Shown: positions 1 to 7,318 of the stretch, one piece after another
Numbering within the stretch: position 1 is the stretch's first letter
Layout of the letters: each line of letters opens with the position of its first letter
From: Pseudomonas guariconensis
GTDB taxonomy: Bacteria > Pseudomonadota > Gammaproteobacteria > Pseudomonadales > Pseudomonadaceae
Assembly: GCF_024127895.1 (NCBI RefSeq)
Contig: NZ_JAMYBK010000025.1
Location: 1-59,507 of the forward strand
Reading direction: 5' to 3'
Length of the DNA: 59,507 bases
Translations under genes and position numbers: made by a program
Notes under the pieces: generated by a model
Databases searched by the model: none
The model's input: only the letters and a program-made list of their open reading frames with translations
Told to the model about the DNA's origin: nothing

Positions 1-60
1 CAGAACCATGCGCACGGCACGTTCACGGACTTCAGGGGAGTAGGTCGTAGTCTTTTTCAT
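1..60 (-). CDS. IS3-family transposase OrfA, N-terminus only
   Basis: The twenty residues visible, beginning MKKTTTYSPEVRERAVRM, are typical of the helix-turn-helix OrfA protein of IS3-family elements, which binds the element ends and is expressed together with OrfB by programmed frameshifting. The gene runs off the left edge. The start at position 60 is followed upstream by the inverted repeat, as expected for this family. The assignment rests on recognition of the N-terminal motif only. Confidence 0.75.
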   Translation of the reverse strand, partial: MKKTTTYSPEVRERAVRMVL

Positions 61-110
61 GGCCTCATCTTCTCAAGAGTTGAGGCCTCCACGAAACCCG
101 GGGCGGTTCA
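1..110 (-). mobile_element. Terminal part of an IS3-family insertion sequence
   Basis: The left edge of the window holds one end of an insertion sequence. The minus strand from position 110 begins TGAACCGCCCCGGGTTTCGT, which looks like an IS3-family terminal inverted repeat, and is followed after a short leader by the start codon of a transposase OrfA at position 60. The rest of the element lies outside the window, so neither the other end nor any target duplication can be checked here. Confidence 0.75.
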
Positions 111-310
111 AACATTCGTTGATGTGAAAATGGTTTTTTGTACATGCCCGCTAAAAAGGGTCGGTATTGTACATGGGGCAACCCTGCCTTTTGTCGTGCA
201 GTGGATGCCTGTTTATACCGCCTATCGAGCGTGGGCTTTTTCACATGGAGAAAAGGATGACCATTTACCCGGATAACGCAGGGCTATTCTTCTACGCGAC
301 GGCGCGGGCA

Positions 311-341
311 TTAAAAAGAAAACGCCCGATAACGCGGGCGT
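311..341 (-). terminator. Rho-independent terminator, minus strand
   Basis: A CGCCCG/CGGGCG stem (323-328 with 335-340) is followed on the minus strand by TTTTCTTTTT. It lies about 70 bases downstream of the broken small gene at 408-569 and probably ended its transcript. Confidence 0.7.
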
Positions 342-407
342 GATCCATGAGTCTGTATTCGGTTAGCTTCGAATATGTGTTGTAGTCGTAGGGCAGGTGG
401 AAGAGCG

Positions 408-569
408 TTAGCCAACAAGGTTTTCGATTTTTTCCCGGTCTCGCTTCATTAACTCTATTCGAATTAAGTCTTTAATGAAGTCGATTTGATCGTCTGTGAA
501 TGTTCCCTACATCTTTTCGTAAAGTTCTTTTTCAAGATTTTCTATCGATCTGCGACTGATATCTTCCAT
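408..569 (-). pseudogene. Small helical protein gene interrupted by an amber codon
   Basis: Read through one stop, this minus-strand frame encodes 53 residues starting MEDISRRSIENLEKELYEKM and ending in REKIENLVG. Codon 21 (507-509) is TAG, and the frame then continues without interruption to a TAA at 408-410. The start has a GGGGAG ribosome binding site, and an intrinsic terminator lies downstream, so this looks like a real transcription unit. The base composition is low in GC compared with neighbours, suggesting foreign origin near the insertion sequence. The product is charged and probably alpha-helical; I do not recognise the family. An alternative is a functional 20-residue peptide. Confidence 0.5.
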
Positions 570-1040
570 TGGCTCCCCGCTTATAAATGCTAAAAATTCT
601 GTTAAATATTTTTATAGTCAAGACAGCCTGGAAGTGGCTGTCGATGGCCTTTTGCCATGGCTCTGGATGGTACCTGATCCATTGAAGTCAAGCGACGGGA
701 TGCGTAAAAAAATCTTCCATCGCGAGGCAGCGGTATGGCTGTGCGATGGCTGGGCACGTAGGAGCCTTTTCTGTAGGGAAACCCAATGACCTGCCGATAC
801 CGGCGCTCTGGCTAGCGACGATGGCTACACCTTGTGCTGGCTGGAAGCAAACGCTCAGTTGCAGCAAGTATCGACAAGCACTGACGCGTACTCGCGCCGC
901 CACCAGGCTATGGGATCAGCAGCACCCCAACTGGTATCAGTCCGATCAATTGATGAGGTAGATAACACGCGACCGCGACGCTGCCGTCTTTATACAGGAT
1001 TGAGTGGAAGGCGGCTTCATGACCGCCACCCTTTCACTTC
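570..1040. other. Region without recognisable genes
   Basis: I see no open frame with convincing coding character here on either strand. The left part is AT-rich and forms the upstream region of the small broken gene; the right part lies downstream of the exported protein gene at 1041-1634. No tRNA or strong terminator was seen. Confidence 0.5.
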
Positions 1041-1634
1041 TCAAAGCTTAGAAACATCAGCCTCAACCACATCAGCCGCCGGCGCCTCAGTGCTGGTGGC
1101 CAGTTCCGTAGGAAGGGTAGAGAAGGTCACGGCATACTTGCCCAAGTCGTTTTCCTGCCGCTGGAAGTTGATCGCCACCTTGTCTCCTTTCCAGTTCATC
1201 ACCTCCGTCAGATAGGAGGCCCCGGACTTCATCTTGACCCACTGGCTATTGCGCTCGGCAGGCTCACCGAAGCGTTCGGTCAGCATGTCCGTGACCAGGT
1301 GGAGGCTGTTGGCATTGCCGCTGAAGACCAGCTCGCGCACCTGTCCGTCTGCCAGGGTGGCGACGAGGTTGTAGCCTGGCGAAATGGGTAGGTAGGGCAG
1401 GCCGTGGATTTCAAAGCGGCTCGGGTCGGCGGTCGCTACCCGGCAGGGCTCGGTGGGGCGGGTTTCGTAGGTTGGGCATTCTGCGACCTGCTGCAGGAAA
1501 TCGCCTTGCAAATCGACGCCCAGGAACGAACTTGGCTCCTGTGTCCAGACGCGTTCGGCCTGGCGGGAGTCTGCCCAGGCAGGGAGGGTAGCGAACAGGC
1601 TTGCCGAAGCGGCCAAAAGCAATAGAGGCCTCAT
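1041..1634 (-). CDS. Exported protein of unknown function
   Basis: This 197-residue protein begins with a classical Sec signal peptide (MRPLLLLAASASLFATLPAWA) with probable cleavage after AWA near residue 21. The mature part is soluble and contains two cysteines, in AECPTYET and TEPCRVA, which might pair in the periplasm. The C-terminal 25 residues are acidic and alanine rich. No catalytic motif is visible and I do not recognise the family; proteins of this type are annotated as hypothetical in Pseudomonas. It stands alone between two gene-free stretches. Confidence 0.8.
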   Translation of the reverse strand: MRPLLLLAASASLFATLPAWADSRQAERVWTQEPSSFLGVDLQGDFLQQVAECPTYETRPTEPCRVATADPSRFEIHGLPYLPISPGYNLVATLADGQVRELVFSGNANSLHLVTDMLTERFGEPAERNSQWVKMKSGASYLTEVMNWKGDKVAINFQRQENDLGKYAVTFSTLPTELATSTEAPAADVVEADVSKL

Positions 1635-1841
1635 GGATCCATCCTTGGGAGGAAAAAGTGGATTCAGCGCCGCAGAGTACCCGCCTGTGCAGCAGGTTAA
1701 AATGCTGCCGGAATGCCATTGCGGCGGCCTGACAATCCTGGGTAAGAGACGAGAACAGCGCGGAAAAGTTTAAGGCAATGCCTGAAACTGTGCGCTGCGT
1801 CACATTTTTTTGGCCTGTAAAGGCGATCTTTCTGGCAGGCA

Positions 1842-1872
1842 AAGAAAACCCGCCATCAGAGGCGGGTTGAAA
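1842..1872 (-). terminator. Rho-independent terminator, minus strand
   Basis: On the minus strand AACCCGCC and GGCGGGTT pair around a six-base loop and are followed by TTCTTT. It faces the exported protein gene at 1041-1634 and lies upstream of that gene, so it must end some other minus-strand transcript. Confidence 0.7.
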
Positions 1873-1987
1873 GAACGTACGAAGCCTGTGCATTGTGCTC
1901 GGGATGATGTCAGAAATTCGTGAAGAGCATGTCCAGAGTCTGTCGAAATGCCGCAATGATGGGCTTGTCCACGGCTGATGCGATAGG

Positions 1988-2017
1988 GCGCAAAAAAGAG
2001 CCCGCCATGGGGCGGGC
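1988..2017 (-). terminator. Rho-independent terminator, minus strand
   Basis: On the minus strand GCCCGCC and GGCGGGC pair and are followed by TCTTTTTTG. No minus-strand gene was recognised immediately upstream of it. Confidence 0.7.
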
Positions 2018-2141
2018 AAGGACGTTTGAAGGGAGAGCATCCAGGCTAGCTGGCAGGGGGTTAAGCCAGCGTTAAGCACGAGCGATTGACCTTGCGCTCG
2101 GATCGCCCTATACAGGCGGGCGCTAACCTCAGGAGCCAGGC

Positions 2142-2333
2142 ATGCACGACGAAGACGACCTTCCCGAACCCGAGCACGATCATCTGCTCGATCATGAATT
2201 CCTCTACGACGACTTCGACCCGGAGGCCGATGCCCAAGGTGCCTTGGATGAAGCCGAGGAAGACGAAGCGCTGCGGGATGATTTCGACGATGAGGACCAC
2301 CCGGCCTGGCACGACGAGGTCGACGACAATTGA
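2142..2333 (+). CDS. Small highly acidic protein of unknown function
   Basis: The gene encodes 63 residues of which more than a third are Asp or Glu, with several His; there is almost no basic residue. The start at 2142 has an AGGAG site a few bases upstream (in CTCAGGAGCCAGGC). A strong intrinsic terminator begins just at the stop codon. Such extremely acidic small proteins occur as conserved hypotheticals in Pseudomonas. It could be a metal- or nucleic-acid-mimic-type protein, but nothing in the sequence decides this. Confidence 0.75.
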   Translation: MHDEDDLPEPEHDHLLDHEFLYDDFDPEADAQGALDEAEEDEALRDDFDDEDHPAWHDEVDDN

Positions 2334-2357
2334 GGCCTGCGATACGCAGGCCTCTTT
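2332..2357. terminator. Bidirectional intrinsic terminator
   Basis: Perfect ten-base arms GAGGCCTGCG and CGCAGGCCTC surround ATA and are followed by TTT. It overlaps the stop codon of the acidic protein gene and separates it from the convergent doxX-like gene. Confidence 0.8.
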
Positions 2358-2394
2358 GCAGGTAGCCTCACCGCGAGGCGCGTCTGGCCAGGCG

Positions 2395-2808
2395 TCAACG
2401 GCGATCGAGCGAGAAGCGTCCGGCGCCGCTCAGGGCCAGCAACAGCAGGCCGCCAACGATGCTCAGGTTCTTGAAGAACTGGGTCATGTTGGCGCTGCGC
2501 TCGGGGTCGACCATGTTCCAGAAGGGGTGGCCGAGCAGCGCCGTGCCCACCACGAACAGCGCGAACAGAAACGCCAGCGGGCGGGTATAGAAGCCCAGGA
2601 TCAGCAGGATGCCGACGGCGAACTCCATGATCACGGCGATCGCCGCTGCCAGCATCGGGACGGGGGCGCCCAGCGACGTCATGTAGCCGACCGTGCCTTC
2701 GAAGCCGGTGAGCTTGCTCCAGCCGGACATGATGAACAGGATCATCAGCAGGATGCGGGCGATCAGGATGATCAGGTCGCGTTGACCTTCGAACAAGGAG
2801 TAGCGCAT
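2395..2808 (-). CDS. DoxX-family membrane protein
   Basis: The 137-residue product starts MRYSLFEGQRD and contains four hydrophobic segments (about residues 10-30, 45-70, 72-92 and 110-130), the layout of the DoxX/YqjF family. Motifs such as ARILLMILFIMSGWSKL near the N-terminus and LGHPFW in the third loop fit the family. Members are inner-membrane proteins linked to redox or sulfur metabolism, but the function of this one is unknown. I chose the start at 2808; a longer reading frame upstream runs through the tRNA-Leu gene and cannot be protein coding there. Confidence 0.85.
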   Translation of the reverse strand: MRYSLFEGQRDLIILIARILLMILFIMSGWSKLTGFEGTVGYMTSLGAPVPMLAAAIAVIMEFAVGILLILGFYTRPLAFLFALFVVGTALLGHPFWNMVDPERSANMTQFFKNLSIVGGLLLLALSGAGRFSLDRR

Positions 2809-2908
2809 GGCGAGGTTCCAGTGGACGGGGACATGTTCCACTTTAGCAGCCGCTTCGATTTGCGCCGGATGGAAGAAAGGCGCCGCGAGGGCGCCTTTCG
2901 AAAGAAGA

Positions 2909-2993
2909 TGGTGCGAGTGGCGGGACTCGAACCCGCAAGGCTGACGCCGACAGATTTTAAGTCTGCTGTGTATACCAATTCCACCACACTCGC
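2909..2993 (-). tRNA. tRNA-Leu(TAA)
   Basis: On the minus strand the acceptor arms GCGAGTG and CACTCGC pair, followed by A and an encoded CCA. The D arm TGGTGGAATTGG, an anticodon stem-loop with loop CTTAAAA (anticodon TAA), a long class II variable arm (TGTCGGCGTCAGCCTTGCGG region) and the TTCGAGTCC loop are all present. The anticodon identifies leucine. Confidence 0.95.
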
Positions 2994-3193
2994 ACGCTTG
3001 AAAGGGTCGTGGCGACCGGCGCGCTTCAGGGCAGAAGGGCCTGGCAATCAAGCGCGCTTTATAACCCATCGTTATAGCCGAGTCAACCACACCGCGTCTT
3101 CCAGGCGGATATGGGCAAGGATTGGATATGTCCGTTGACACCTTGCTGTCACTGGGCCACTGTTACGTCATTGGATCCAATGAGTACGCAATC

Positions 3194-3478
3194 ATGCCTT
3201 CGGCCACGCCGTCCTCCACCCCTGCGCGCATCGTCCGGCCGAAGCTGTTCTGGCGCTTGTTGTTCCTCCAGGTCTATCTGTTGGCGATTTTCCTCTATCT
3301 GAGCCTGATGGCCTTGGGCGGTTACCTGCTGATGCTGGGCTTCGACGAGCCGCGCCCGGAGGCGCAACGGCTGATGGCCCTCGGGGGAGGGGGCGCGATC
3401 ATGCTGGTTTGCCTGTGGCTGCTGAAGGTGGCGCTGCCGCGGCGGCTCAGCCCTCAGGTGGTCGAGCGGGAAAGCTGA
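3194..3478 (+). CDS. Small inner-membrane protein of unknown function
   Basis: From ATG 3194 the gene encodes 94 residues beginning MPSATPSSTPAR. Two strongly hydrophobic segments (about residues 18-48 and 61-80) predict two transmembrane helices with a short acidic loop DEPRPEAQR between them. The longer frame from 3122 adds a stretch with no membrane or motif character, so the later start seems more likely, but this is not certain. The family is not recognised. It sits upstream of the signalling operon but 140 bases away. Confidence 0.6.
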   Translation: MPSATPSSTPARIVRPKLFWRLLFLQVYLLAIFLYLSLMALGGYLLMLGFDEPRPEAQRLMALGGGGAIMLVCLWLLKVALPRRLSPQVVERES

Positions 3479-3618
3479 CGAACGTCTCATGCAAACCGGG
3501 CGGTGAGCCTGCAATGGGCTTGCCGCATGATCAGGCCTGCGCGCAGCTGTCTATCCTGTATCGGTACCCATACACTACGCTCAATCAATATGTCCCCTGC
3601 GGTGCCCGTGGAGCTTGC

Positions 3619-4779
3619 ATGGTTTCAGCCGACCGCCCCAACCAGCCGGAAATCCCCACCAACCTCTACGAACGGCTGGTCCAGTCGGTGTTGGACTACG
3701 CCATCTACATGATCGATCCCACAGGTACCGTGGTGTCCTGGAATGCCGGTGCCGAGCGGATCAAGGGCTACCGTGCCGATGAAGTGATCGGCCAGCATTT
3801 CTCATTGTTCTTCACGCCCCAGGATCGTGCCGACGGGCGTCCCGAATATTTGCTGCGCCAGGCCCTGGAGCAGGGGATGGCCCAGGATGAAGGCTGGCGG
3901 GTACGCAAGGATGGCACGCAGTTCTGGGCCCTGGCTGCGCTGGATGTGATTCGCGACGAGGCTGGGCGGATCATCGGCCTGGCCAAGGTCACCCGCGACA
4001 TCACTGACCGCCGCGAATCGATGCTGCAACTCGATGCCATCCGCGTCCAGTTGTTCCAGGCGCAGAAGCTCGAGGCCCTGGGCCAGTTGACCGGCGGGCT
4101 GGCCCACGACTTCAACAACCTGCTGACCATCATCCTCAGTTCCGCCCGCCTGGCCCTGGGCAGCCAGGATTCGCAACGGGTGCAGCGCCTGCTCCAGCAC
4201 ATCCTCGATGCCGGCCAGCGCGGCACCCAGCTGACCCGGCAACTGCTGACCTTCGCCCGCAACCGGCAAATGAGCGTCACGCGCATCGCTCCGGCTGAAC
4301 TGATCGACTCCACCCGTGGTCTTCTGGAGCATGCCCTGGCCAGTGACATCGAACTGGAGGATCGGGTGGAGCCGGACCTGCCGCTGATCGAAGTGGATGC
4401 CGGGCAGTTGCAGATGGTCCTGCTCAACCTGCTGTTCAATGCCCGCGATGCCATCGAAGGCCAGGGGCGTATCCGCCTGGAGGTGGGCTGTGTGGAGCTG
4501 GCGGGCGAGGTGGAAGGATTGCAAGGGCGTTTCGTGCGTTTCGATGTGCACGACACCGGCCAGGGCATAGCGCCAGAGGTGTTGCCGCGCATCTTCGAGC
4601 CGTTCTTCACCACCAAGGCGTTCGGCAAGGGTACCGGCCTGGGGCTCAGCCAGGCCTATGGTTTCGCCAGGCAGAGCAATGGCGCCATCTGCGTGGCCAG
4701 CCAGGTGGGCGAGGGGACGAGCATGAGCCTCTACCTGCCGGCTTGCCCAGGCGCCCCCGACCCCGATCACAACGAGTAG
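3619..4779 (+). CDS. PAS-domain sensor histidine kinase
   Basis: The 386-residue product has an N-terminal PAS domain (about residues 14-130, with the PAC-like end GLAKVTRDITDR), a dimerisation/phospho-acceptor domain with the H-box GGLAHDFNNLL (His163), and an ATPase domain with N-box NLLFNARDA (270-278), G1 box DTGQGI and G2 box GTGLGL. No transmembrane segment is visible, so it is cytoplasmic and should sense an internal signal such as redox, ligand or the KaiC-like partner. The start at ATG 3619 places the PAS domain at the N-terminus; a longer frame from 3409 adds a non-conserved segment. The next gene begins six bases after the stop, so the two are cotranscribed. Confidence 0.88.
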   Translation: MVSADRPNQPEIPTNLYERLVQSVLDYAIYMIDPTGTVVSWNAGAERIKGYRADEVIGQHFSLFFTPQDRADGRPEYLLRQALEQGMAQDEGWRVRKDGTQFWALAALDVIRDEAGRIIGLAKVTRDITDRRESMLQLDAIRVQLFQAQKLEALGQLTGGLAHDFNNLLTIILSSARLALGSQDSQRVQRLLQHILDAGQRGTQLTRQLLTFARNRQMSVTRIAPAELIDSTRGLLEHALASDIELEDRVEPDLPLIEVDAGQLQMVLLNLLFNARDAIEGQGRIRLEVGCVELAGEVEGLQGRFVRFDVHDTGQGIAPEVLPRIFEPFFTTKAFGKGTGLGLSQAYGFARQSNGAICVASQVGEGTSMSLYLPACPGAPDPDHNE

Positions 4780-4784
4780 ACAAC

Positions 4785-6230
4785 ATGGCAGAACCACTCA
4801 AGCGGCTGGCGACGGGAATCGAAGGGCTCGATACCCTGCTCAAGGGGGGGCTGGTGGCGGGCGCCTCCTATATCGTCCAAGGCCCGCCGGGAGCAGGCAA
4901 GACCATCCTGGCCAACCAGCTGGCCTGCGGCCACGTGCGGGGCGGTGGGCGGGTGCTGGTGGCGACCTTGCTCAGCGAGTCTCACGAGCGGTTGTTCCAG
5001 TACCTGTCGACCCTGGCGTTCTTCGATCCGGCGCTGGTCGGCGACCCGATCCAGTTCGTCAGTGCCTTCGACACCCTGGAGCAGGAAGGGCTCGATGCCG
5101 TGGTCAGGCTGTTGCGCCAGGAGATCGCCCGGCAGCAGGCCAGCCTGCTCATCGTCGACGGCCTGCTCAATGCAAGGGTACGGGCCGAAACCAGCCTCGA
5201 CACCAAGAAGTTCGTTTCCGAGCTGCAGGGGCATGCGGCGTTCGCCGGGTGCACGGTGCTGTTGCTGACCAGTGCACGGGTGCAGGAGGGCAGCCCGGAG
5301 CACACCATGGTCGATGGGGTGATCGAGCTGGGCGAGCACCTGGTGGGCAGCCGCGCCGTGCGCCAGATCCAGCTGCGCAAGACGCGTGGCAGCGGCGCGT
5401 TGTCAGGCCTGCACGAGTGCCTGATCAGCGAGGCCGGCTTGCAGGTCTACCCGCGCCTGGAGGCCTTGTACAGCCACCCGAGCCAGATGGGGTCGGAAAC
5501 CTTCAGCCGGGTCACCACTGGCATCACGGCCCTGGACGAGATGCTCGGCGGTGGCGTGGGCAAGGGTTCGGTCAGCCTGGTCATGGGGCCTTCGGGCATC
5601 GGCAAGACCTCCTTGGGGCTGGCCTTTCTCGCCGCCTCCAGTCACGAGGCGCGCGGCTTGCACTTCGGCTTCTACGAAACCCCGGCGCGGCTGCGCCTGA
5701 AGGCCACTGCGCTGGGCCATGACATTGCCATGCTGGAGCGCCAGGGCGACCTCGAGCTGTGCTGGCAGCCGACCACCGAAGGGCTGCTGGACCAGGTCGG
5801 TGCCCGCTTGCTCGAACGGGTCCAGGCGCTGGGGGCCCAGCGCGTGGTGATCGACAGCCTGGGCGCCTTCAGCCGGCTGGCGGTCGATCCGGCGCGGCTC
5901 AATGCGTTCTTCCGGGCATTGACCGGCGAGTTGCGCGCCCGCGATGTCAGCGTCCTGTTGACGTGGGAAATGCGCGATATCTTCGGCTCGGAAATCACGG
6001 CCCCGGCGCCGGACCTGTCGAGCATCGTCGACAACCTGCTGTTGATGCGCTTCGTCGAGCTGGATTCGCAACTCAGGCGCATGGTCTCGATCCTCAAGGT
6101 GCGCGACAGCCACCATGATCCGGCCCTGCACGAGCTGTGCCTGGGCCCGCAGGGCATCACCCTGCGCAAGGCCTTCGAGGGCGCCAGCGGCGTGCTTTCC
6201 GGCACGGCGGTGCCCCAAGGGGGCGACTGA
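4785..6230 (+). CDS. KaiC-like double-domain ATPase
   Basis: The 481-residue protein has two RecA/KaiC domains. Walker A motifs are GPPGAGKT (33-40) and GPSGIGKT (268-275). The second domain ends in a segment that parallels KaiC CII: PDLSSIVDNLLLMRFVELDS followed by KVRDSHHDPALHEL, so the KaiC phosphosite pair Ser431/Thr432 corresponds to Ser412/Ser413 here. The paired glutamates of KaiC appear reduced (SES in domain 1, YET in domain 2). KaiC-like proteins outside cyanobacteria act in stress and signalling without a full clock; no KaiA or KaiB is seen here. Gene order with a kinase and a response regulator suggests it relays or gates that pair. Confidence 0.85.
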   Translation: MAEPLKRLATGIEGLDTLLKGGLVAGASYIVQGPPGAGKTILANQLACGHVRGGGRVLVATLLSESHERLFQYLSTLAFFDPALVGDPIQFVSAFDTLEQEGLDAVVRLLRQEIARQQASLLIVDGLLNARVRAETSLDTKKFVSELQGHAAFAGCTVLLLTSARVQEGSPEHTMVDGVIELGEHLVGSRAVRQIQLRKTRGSGALSGLHECLISEAGLQVYPRLEALYSHPSQMGSETFSRVTTGITALDEMLGGGVGKGSVSLVMGPSGIGKTSLGLAFLAASSHEARGLHFGFYETPARLRLKATALGHDIAMLERQGDLELCWQPTTEGLLDQVGARLLERVQALGAQRVVIDSLGAFSRLAVDPARLNAFFRALTGELRARDVSVLLTWEMRDIFGSEITAPAPDLSSIVDNLLLMRFVELDSQLRRMVSILKVRDSHHDPALHELCLGPQGITLRKAFEGASGVLSGTAVPQGGD

Positions 6231-6242
6231 TGGGATAGCGCG

Positions 6243-6602
6243 ATGAACACCATCCTGATCGTCGACGACGAGTACCTGATAGCCGACATCCTCGGGTTCG
6301 CCCTGGAGGATGAGGGGTTTCTCGTCGAGAAGGCCAGCAACGGCCGCAAGGCACTGGACGCGCTCAAGGACAAGCGGGTGGAGCTGGTGATCACCGACTA
6401 CATGATGCCGGTGCTCAATGGCGAGGAGCTGGTCAGGGCGATTCGCGAGGAGTTGCAGTTGCCGGACTTGCCGGTGATTCTCATGAGTGGCGCGCAAGCC
6501 AGCCAGGGCCGCATCTGCCCGGAGCTGTTCGCCGCGGTATTCGACAAGCCCTTCGACATGGACAGGATGATCGCCAAGGTGCGCGAACTGCTGGGCACCT
6601 GA
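6243..6602 (+). CDS. Single-domain response regulator
   Basis: This 119-residue receiver domain has the acidic pocket Asp8/Asp9 in ILIVDDEY, the phospho-acceptor Asp52 in VITDYMMP, a Ser in ILMSG and the conserved Lys in FDKPFD. No DNA-binding or enzymatic output domain follows, so it must act by protein contact, for example on the kinase or on the KaiC-like ATPase upstream. It starts 12 bases after that gene and closes a three-gene operon. The start at 6243 gives the normal receiver N-terminus. Confidence 0.88.
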   Translation: MNTILIVDDEYLIADILGFALEDEGFLVEKASNGRKALDALKDKRVELVITDYMMPVLNGEELVRAIREELQLPDLPVILMSGAQASQGRICPELFAAVFDKPFDMDRMIAKVRELLGT

Positions 6603-6608
6603 AAGGTG

Positions 6609-6625
6609 GCCCGCCGGGGCGGGTG
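6609..6625. terminator. GC-rich hairpin between convergent genes
   Basis: CCCGCC and GGCGGG pair just after the response regulator stop. There is no T-run, so its role as a terminator between this operon and the convergent csrA is only a suggestion. Confidence 0.35.
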
Positions 6626-6671
6626 GGGCGTCGGTCAAGCGCATCCGTGCGGCTCGAGACTTTAAGGAAGG

Positions 6672-6869
6672 TCAGTGCTGGTCGTCGTTTTTCTCCGGTG
6701 CCGGATTGCCGGCCTGGATGCGCTTGAAGATCTCTTCGCGATGGACCTGGACATCCTTTGGCGCATCGATGCCGATCCTCACTTGCATCCCTTTGACTCC
6801 CAGAATGGTGACTTTGATGTCATCGTCGATGACGATGCTTTCGCCAACCTTGCGGGTGAGTATCAGCAT
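6672..6869 (-). CDS. csrA: Carbon storage regulator CsrA/RsmA
   Basis: The 65-residue product starts MLILTRKVGESIVIDDDIKVTI and contains GVKGMQVRIGIDAP and VHREEI, the diagnostic CsrA sequence. CsrA dimers bind GGA-containing loops in mRNA leaders and repress or stabilise translation; in pseudomonads they control secondary metabolism, biofilm and motility and are titrated by RsmX/Y/Z RNAs. The start at 6869 is the family start; a longer frame upstream has no family support. The gene is convergent to the KaiC-like operon and is monocistronic. Confidence 0.96.
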   Translation of the reverse strand: MLILTRKVGESIVIDDDIKVTILGVKGMQVRIGIDAPKDVQVHREEIFKRIQAGNPAPEKNDDQH

Positions 6870-7318
6870 GTAGTTCTCCTTGGTGATGATGAAATCCGCA
6901 CGGCCAGGTGCCGTGGCGGTGGGAGCTTGTCCCTCTTCCTTCTCATTAAAGACGCTTTCGGCGCAGAGTAATTCCCCTGCAGACAAATTCTGTTGCCTGT
7001 CTTTAGTCGCAGGCGCCGACCAAGGCTCGAGGCAGTCAATCGGCGAAGGTGCTCGGTGGCAAGGATAGGGTGCTTGCGTCCATATGGGAAATTTCTCTGC
7101 TTGATAGCGTAAATAGTCGGGCTCAATGATCGTTTATATGTCCAGCGCCTGCAGAAAATGCAGCGATCGAGCGCTATTGTGGCGCTGCCCATGAGCATCT
7201 TCAGGCCGGGATGGGGATCGTCGACAGCGTGCTGGTTCGCGAGCAGTGGGCCGTCGGGCATCGGCGGTGTCCATCGGCCAGTGGCTGAAACAATGGATAA
7301 CGCGCGTTCGGTCGATGC
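6870..7318. other. Intergenic region upstream of csrA and downstream of modC
   Basis: This stretch carries the csrA promoter region (minus strand) and the space after modC. Open frames here are short and in shifted phase and do not look like protein. I did not identify specific promoter boxes. Confidence 0.4.

Larger units (their letters stand above)
1635..2141. other. Gap with two minus-strand terminators and no clear parent gene
   Basis: No normal-sized gene is visible. The gap holds two strong intrinsic terminators in the minus direction (1846-1870 and 1991-2016). Between them a short minus-strand frame of 32 codons (1910-2008) begins inside the hairpin of the second terminator. A small RNA is possible, but I could not identify a promoter. 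Confidence 0.4.

Noticed and set aside
138..175. Two direct copies of TTGTACATG next to the IS end
   Set aside because: Only nine bases, no clear promoter or gene start nearby; possibly chance or an IS-adjacent feature.
2086..3138. 350-codon plus-strand open frame
   Set aside because: It overlaps the acidic protein gene, doxX and tRNA-Leu in other frames and cannot be a real gene.
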